Source: Gp13-AA77 sp036521995
GTDB taxonomy: Bacteria; Acidobacteriota; Terriglobia; UBA7540
Direction of reading: 5' to 3'
Length of the DNA stretch: 42,653 nt
Assembly (NCBI GenBank): GCA_036521995.1
Contig: DATDGR010000341.1
Span: forward strand, 1-42,653
Part shown: positions 41,701 through 42,653 of the stretch, piece by piece
Layout: each line of letters opens with the position of its first letter
Numbering within the stretch: the stretch's first letter is position 1
The notes under the pieces: generated by a model
Databases searched by the model: none
What the model saw: the letters and a program-made list of their open reading frames with translations, nothing else
What the model was told of the DNA's origin: nothing
Position numbers and translations under genes: made by a program

Positions 41701-42197
41701 TTACCGTTTTTTCGAGCGACGATTCGAGCTTACAGAACAGTGGGCTTGATCGAGCTGATGTGCTCGGTCCGGTCCAGGTTTTTAAGAATCCGCGCCAGAA
41801 TCGCACCTTTGCCGCCACCAATGCCGGCGGTGGCAGTTGTCTGGTGGCGGGTAACGCGGACGGAACGACCACCGGCAATTTCTGGTTCGACCCGAGCAAC
41901 CTCGACTGTGCCACGGTTCCGCTGCTCACCTATGGGACTATGGCGCGAAATGCGTTGCGCGGTCCCGGCATCAACAACTGGGACCTTTCGCTGATCAAGA
42001 ACACGAAGATCACCGAGCGGCAGACGCTTGAGATTCGCGCCGAATTCTTCAATGCTTTCAACCACGCCCAATTCAGCAATCCTGACACCAGCGGGTTCAG
42101 CTCGACTTTTGGCCAAGTGACCTCCACGCGCGGACACGATTCTGAGACCACCACAGGAGCAAGGATCATTCAGCTTGCGGTAAAGTATTACTTCTGA
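38781..42197 (+). CDS. Oar-like TonB-dependent outer-membrane receptor 3
   Basis: A 1138-residue receptor of the same family but clearly more distant from the first two. A signal peptide (SIFLALLAAFSFLAAAPGLG) is followed by the carboxypeptidase-regulatory-like domain (about 30-112, ATIGGTVRDQSGAV). The plug contains GRDTLQLGLLQAGV, and GRTSGGIINQVIKSGTN replaces the NSGAI version of its neighbours. The barrel ends AVKYYF. The ATG at 38781 has GGGAGG a few bases upstream. A substrate cannot be predicted from sequence. Its stop lies directly against a decayed toxin gene. Confidence 0.92.
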   Translation: MSRVKIAKTSIFLALLAAFSFLAAAPGLGQEATATIGGTVRDQSGAVIARATVTLTNSKTNISRNTVAGSDGNYRFTLVPIGTYEVTAEARGFSRFVDAGIVLDINQNARQDIVLNVGSTTQVVEVSGQVAQVDTVSATLGKVETERRILDLPLVGRDTLQLGLLQAGVFAPDPDDGSGNPFSVSGQRSESMTFLLDGADNTDFLGNNIVISPNPDAVEEFKIITNNYEAEYGRTSGGIINQVIKSGTNGFHGSGFEFLRNEALNARDFFIPEVTPFKRNVFGGTIGGPIKRNKTFFFASYQGTRRREGQVAPVITTLTPPERNGDFSDLLASGVQLVNPVTGENYLNNQVPVNPISANYIAKYVPLPNYGTNGFVSAPTADIRDDQMIFRVDHNFNTSNTLSAVYLLEDISDFYPFQIINGASSGGDVPVGSAFTDSDRYQTGSITWTHTFNPTLINEARFAANRTATLQAVPVDTTSPQQLGFTNVNSDSPAGTAPPVITVNGSFNLGPSPQGPTTLHDVTFQWQDTVSWLHANHSFKFGGDIRRIRNNFNYDFFTNGTFDFGSYTNFTGYPLADFVGGFTDNFYQTSNAIYGIRQSSYYAFAQDAWKVTRRLSLDLGLRYEYNSPQTDPHGEILGYFPGQQSTVFPAAPPGILYPGDPGTPNRGLVYPDWNNFAPRFGLAWDILGNGRLVMRGGYGIFYDIEDGALNLQFGGQPPFGDVTNLFPSGSNFAGVNYMADPFTPLGIINPYPFAASGRTGQFFDPEISFAFVVDPRFRTPYSQDVNYGFQYQVTANTMLEAVYVGSFGRKLISTADLNYRNPALLNAYNNAGVNLDCARPLSGCYGTTDPNANPTLATGQLLADLSNGVSASNEMQLTLDKRLSHGFETRIAYTLSKTTDLTSGFRARSSTYTDPVDYQLDNALADFDATHRLVVSGIWELPFDRLVRSTGLVKKLASGWEVTPIVTFQSGNPFTVFSSDDSSLQNSGLDRADVLGPVQVFKNPRQNRTFAATNAGGGSCLVAGNADGTTTGNFWFDPSNLDCATVPLLTYGTMARNALRGPGINNWDLSLIKNTKITERQTLEIRAEFFNAFNHAQFSNPDTSGFSSTFGQVTSTRGHDSETTTGARIIQLAVKYYF

Positions 42198-42564
42198 AGG
42201 ATTAAGGTACTTGCGCAGTCGGTCCTGGCGATCCACGAGACACAGCTCGCTCGCTTTGGAGGCTGCAAGGCGTTCGGGACTTGGGGCTGGTAGAGAGCGC
42301 CATCATGCGGCCGCGGCAGCTACACCATTACCAGGCCGAGACGTCACCGGCACAGCTTGCCGCTGCGTACGCCTGCAGTCTCGCCCGCAATCACGGTTTC
42401 GTTGATGGAAACAAGCGCACCGCCTTCCTGACGACGGCTGGGAATTCGATGGGCCCGAGCCGGAGGTAGTGCTGACGATGCTAAGTGTGGCCTCTGGCGA
42501 ACTATCAGAGCAGGATCTCGCGGCTTGGTTTGAGCGCCGCATCCGTCACCAGCCCAGGACGTAA
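42198..42564 (+). pseudogene. Doc/Fic-family toxin pseudogene
   Basis: Three successive frames together spell a death-on-curing protein: VLAIHETQLARFGG from 42222 (frame 1 of the remnant), then RDLGLVESAIMRPRQ and NHGFVDGNKRTAFLTT (second frame, to about 42436), then GWEFDGPEPEVVLTMLSVASG to the TAA at 42562-42564 (third frame). There are thus two frameshifts, and a short segment between FLTT and GWEF seems missing. The Fic active-site motif HPFxxGNxR reads HGFVDGNKR. No start codon or Phd-type antitoxin gene precedes it. The gene is dead and its 5' end meets the receptor stop codon. Confidence 0.8.
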
Positions 42565-42653
42565 GCAAAGATCAGAGGCGCGACGATAGTGGCGTCCGAC
42601 TCGATGATGTACTTCGGCGTGTCGACACCCAGTTTTCCCCAGGTGATCTTCTC
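42546..42653 (-). CDS. Deoxyhypusine-synthase-like protein, C-terminus (partial)
   Basis: The minus strand is open from the window edge to a TGA at 42546-42548, giving the last 35 residues. They contain TWGKLGVDTPK and SDATIVAPLIFAYVLGW. These match the C-terminal pattern of bacterial deoxyhypusine-synthase family proteins (SWGK...DAT...PL), NAD-dependent enzymes that transfer an aminobutyl group from spermidine or act as homospermidine synthases. Its 3' end overlaps the toxin pseudogene by 19 nt. The catalytic lysine lies outside the window. Confidence 0.6.
   Translation of the reverse strand, partial: EKITWGKLGVDTPKYIIESDATIVAPLIFAYVLGW

Overview
The window is high-GC bacterial DNA and most probably comes from an acidobacterium (Acidobacteriota, Bryobacter/Solibacter-like soil relatives). 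The reasons are three very large Oar-like TonB-dependent receptors with an N-terminal carboxypeptidase-regulatory-like domain, a free-standing protein of the same repeat type, a LigD ligase of the PE-LIG-POL type, and many secreted proteins of families common in that phylum. This assignment is inferred from gene content; no rRNA or other phylogenetic marker is present.

Layout. 1-6.4 kb: the end of a winged-helix-like protein, a secreted hypothetical protein, an HtrA/DegP-type periplasmic protease with a clear terminator, a stretch without a recognisable gene that carries an isolated promoter-like sequence, a phosphoglycolate-phosphatase-like HAD hydrolase, a divergent DUF1015 protein, and a STAS anti-anti-sigma factor. 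6.6-13 kb: a secreted repeat protein of carboxypeptidase-regulatory-like domains, then on the minus strand a TlpA/DipZ-like thioredoxin followed by ligD, and a small divergent zinc-ribbon protein. 13-20 kb, all minus strand: a molybdate uptake system split in two, with modA at 18.9-19.6 kb and modB-modC at 13.1-14.9 kb. A Phd/RelE toxin-antitoxin pair, a beta-lactamase-fold serine hydrolase and a CPA2 cation/proton antiporter lie between them. 19.8-25.5 kb, minus strand: prolyl oligopeptidase, a tRNA with anticodon CAU, a DsbA-like thiol oxidoreductase, and an unusual secreted fusion of an alpha/alpha-toroid domain with ankyrin repeats and a CxxCH motif.

25.5-26.5 kb is non-coding and holds an 11-bp-period repeat array and a long G run. 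It is followed on the plus strand by a Tat-exported laccase-like multicopper oxidase, a LytS-type histidine kinase overlapping a LytTR response regulator, and three successive oar-like genes (30.6-42.2 kb). The first two oar genes are tandem paralogues. They share a colinear ~250-nt upstream leader containing a 27-nt perfectly identical block and hairpins whose helix is kept although the inserted sequence differs. This is the best candidate in the window for an undescribed element, a cis-regulatory RNA controlling outer-membrane receptor genes. The window ends with a decayed Doc/Fic toxin pseudogene and the C-terminus of a deoxyhypusine-synthase-like gene.

How the parts fit: much of the window serves the cell envelope (protease, thiol redox proteins, peptidase, multicopper oxidase, large receptors). 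The LytS/LytTR pair directly upstream of the receptor genes is a plausible regulator of them, but no binding site could be demonstrated by eye.
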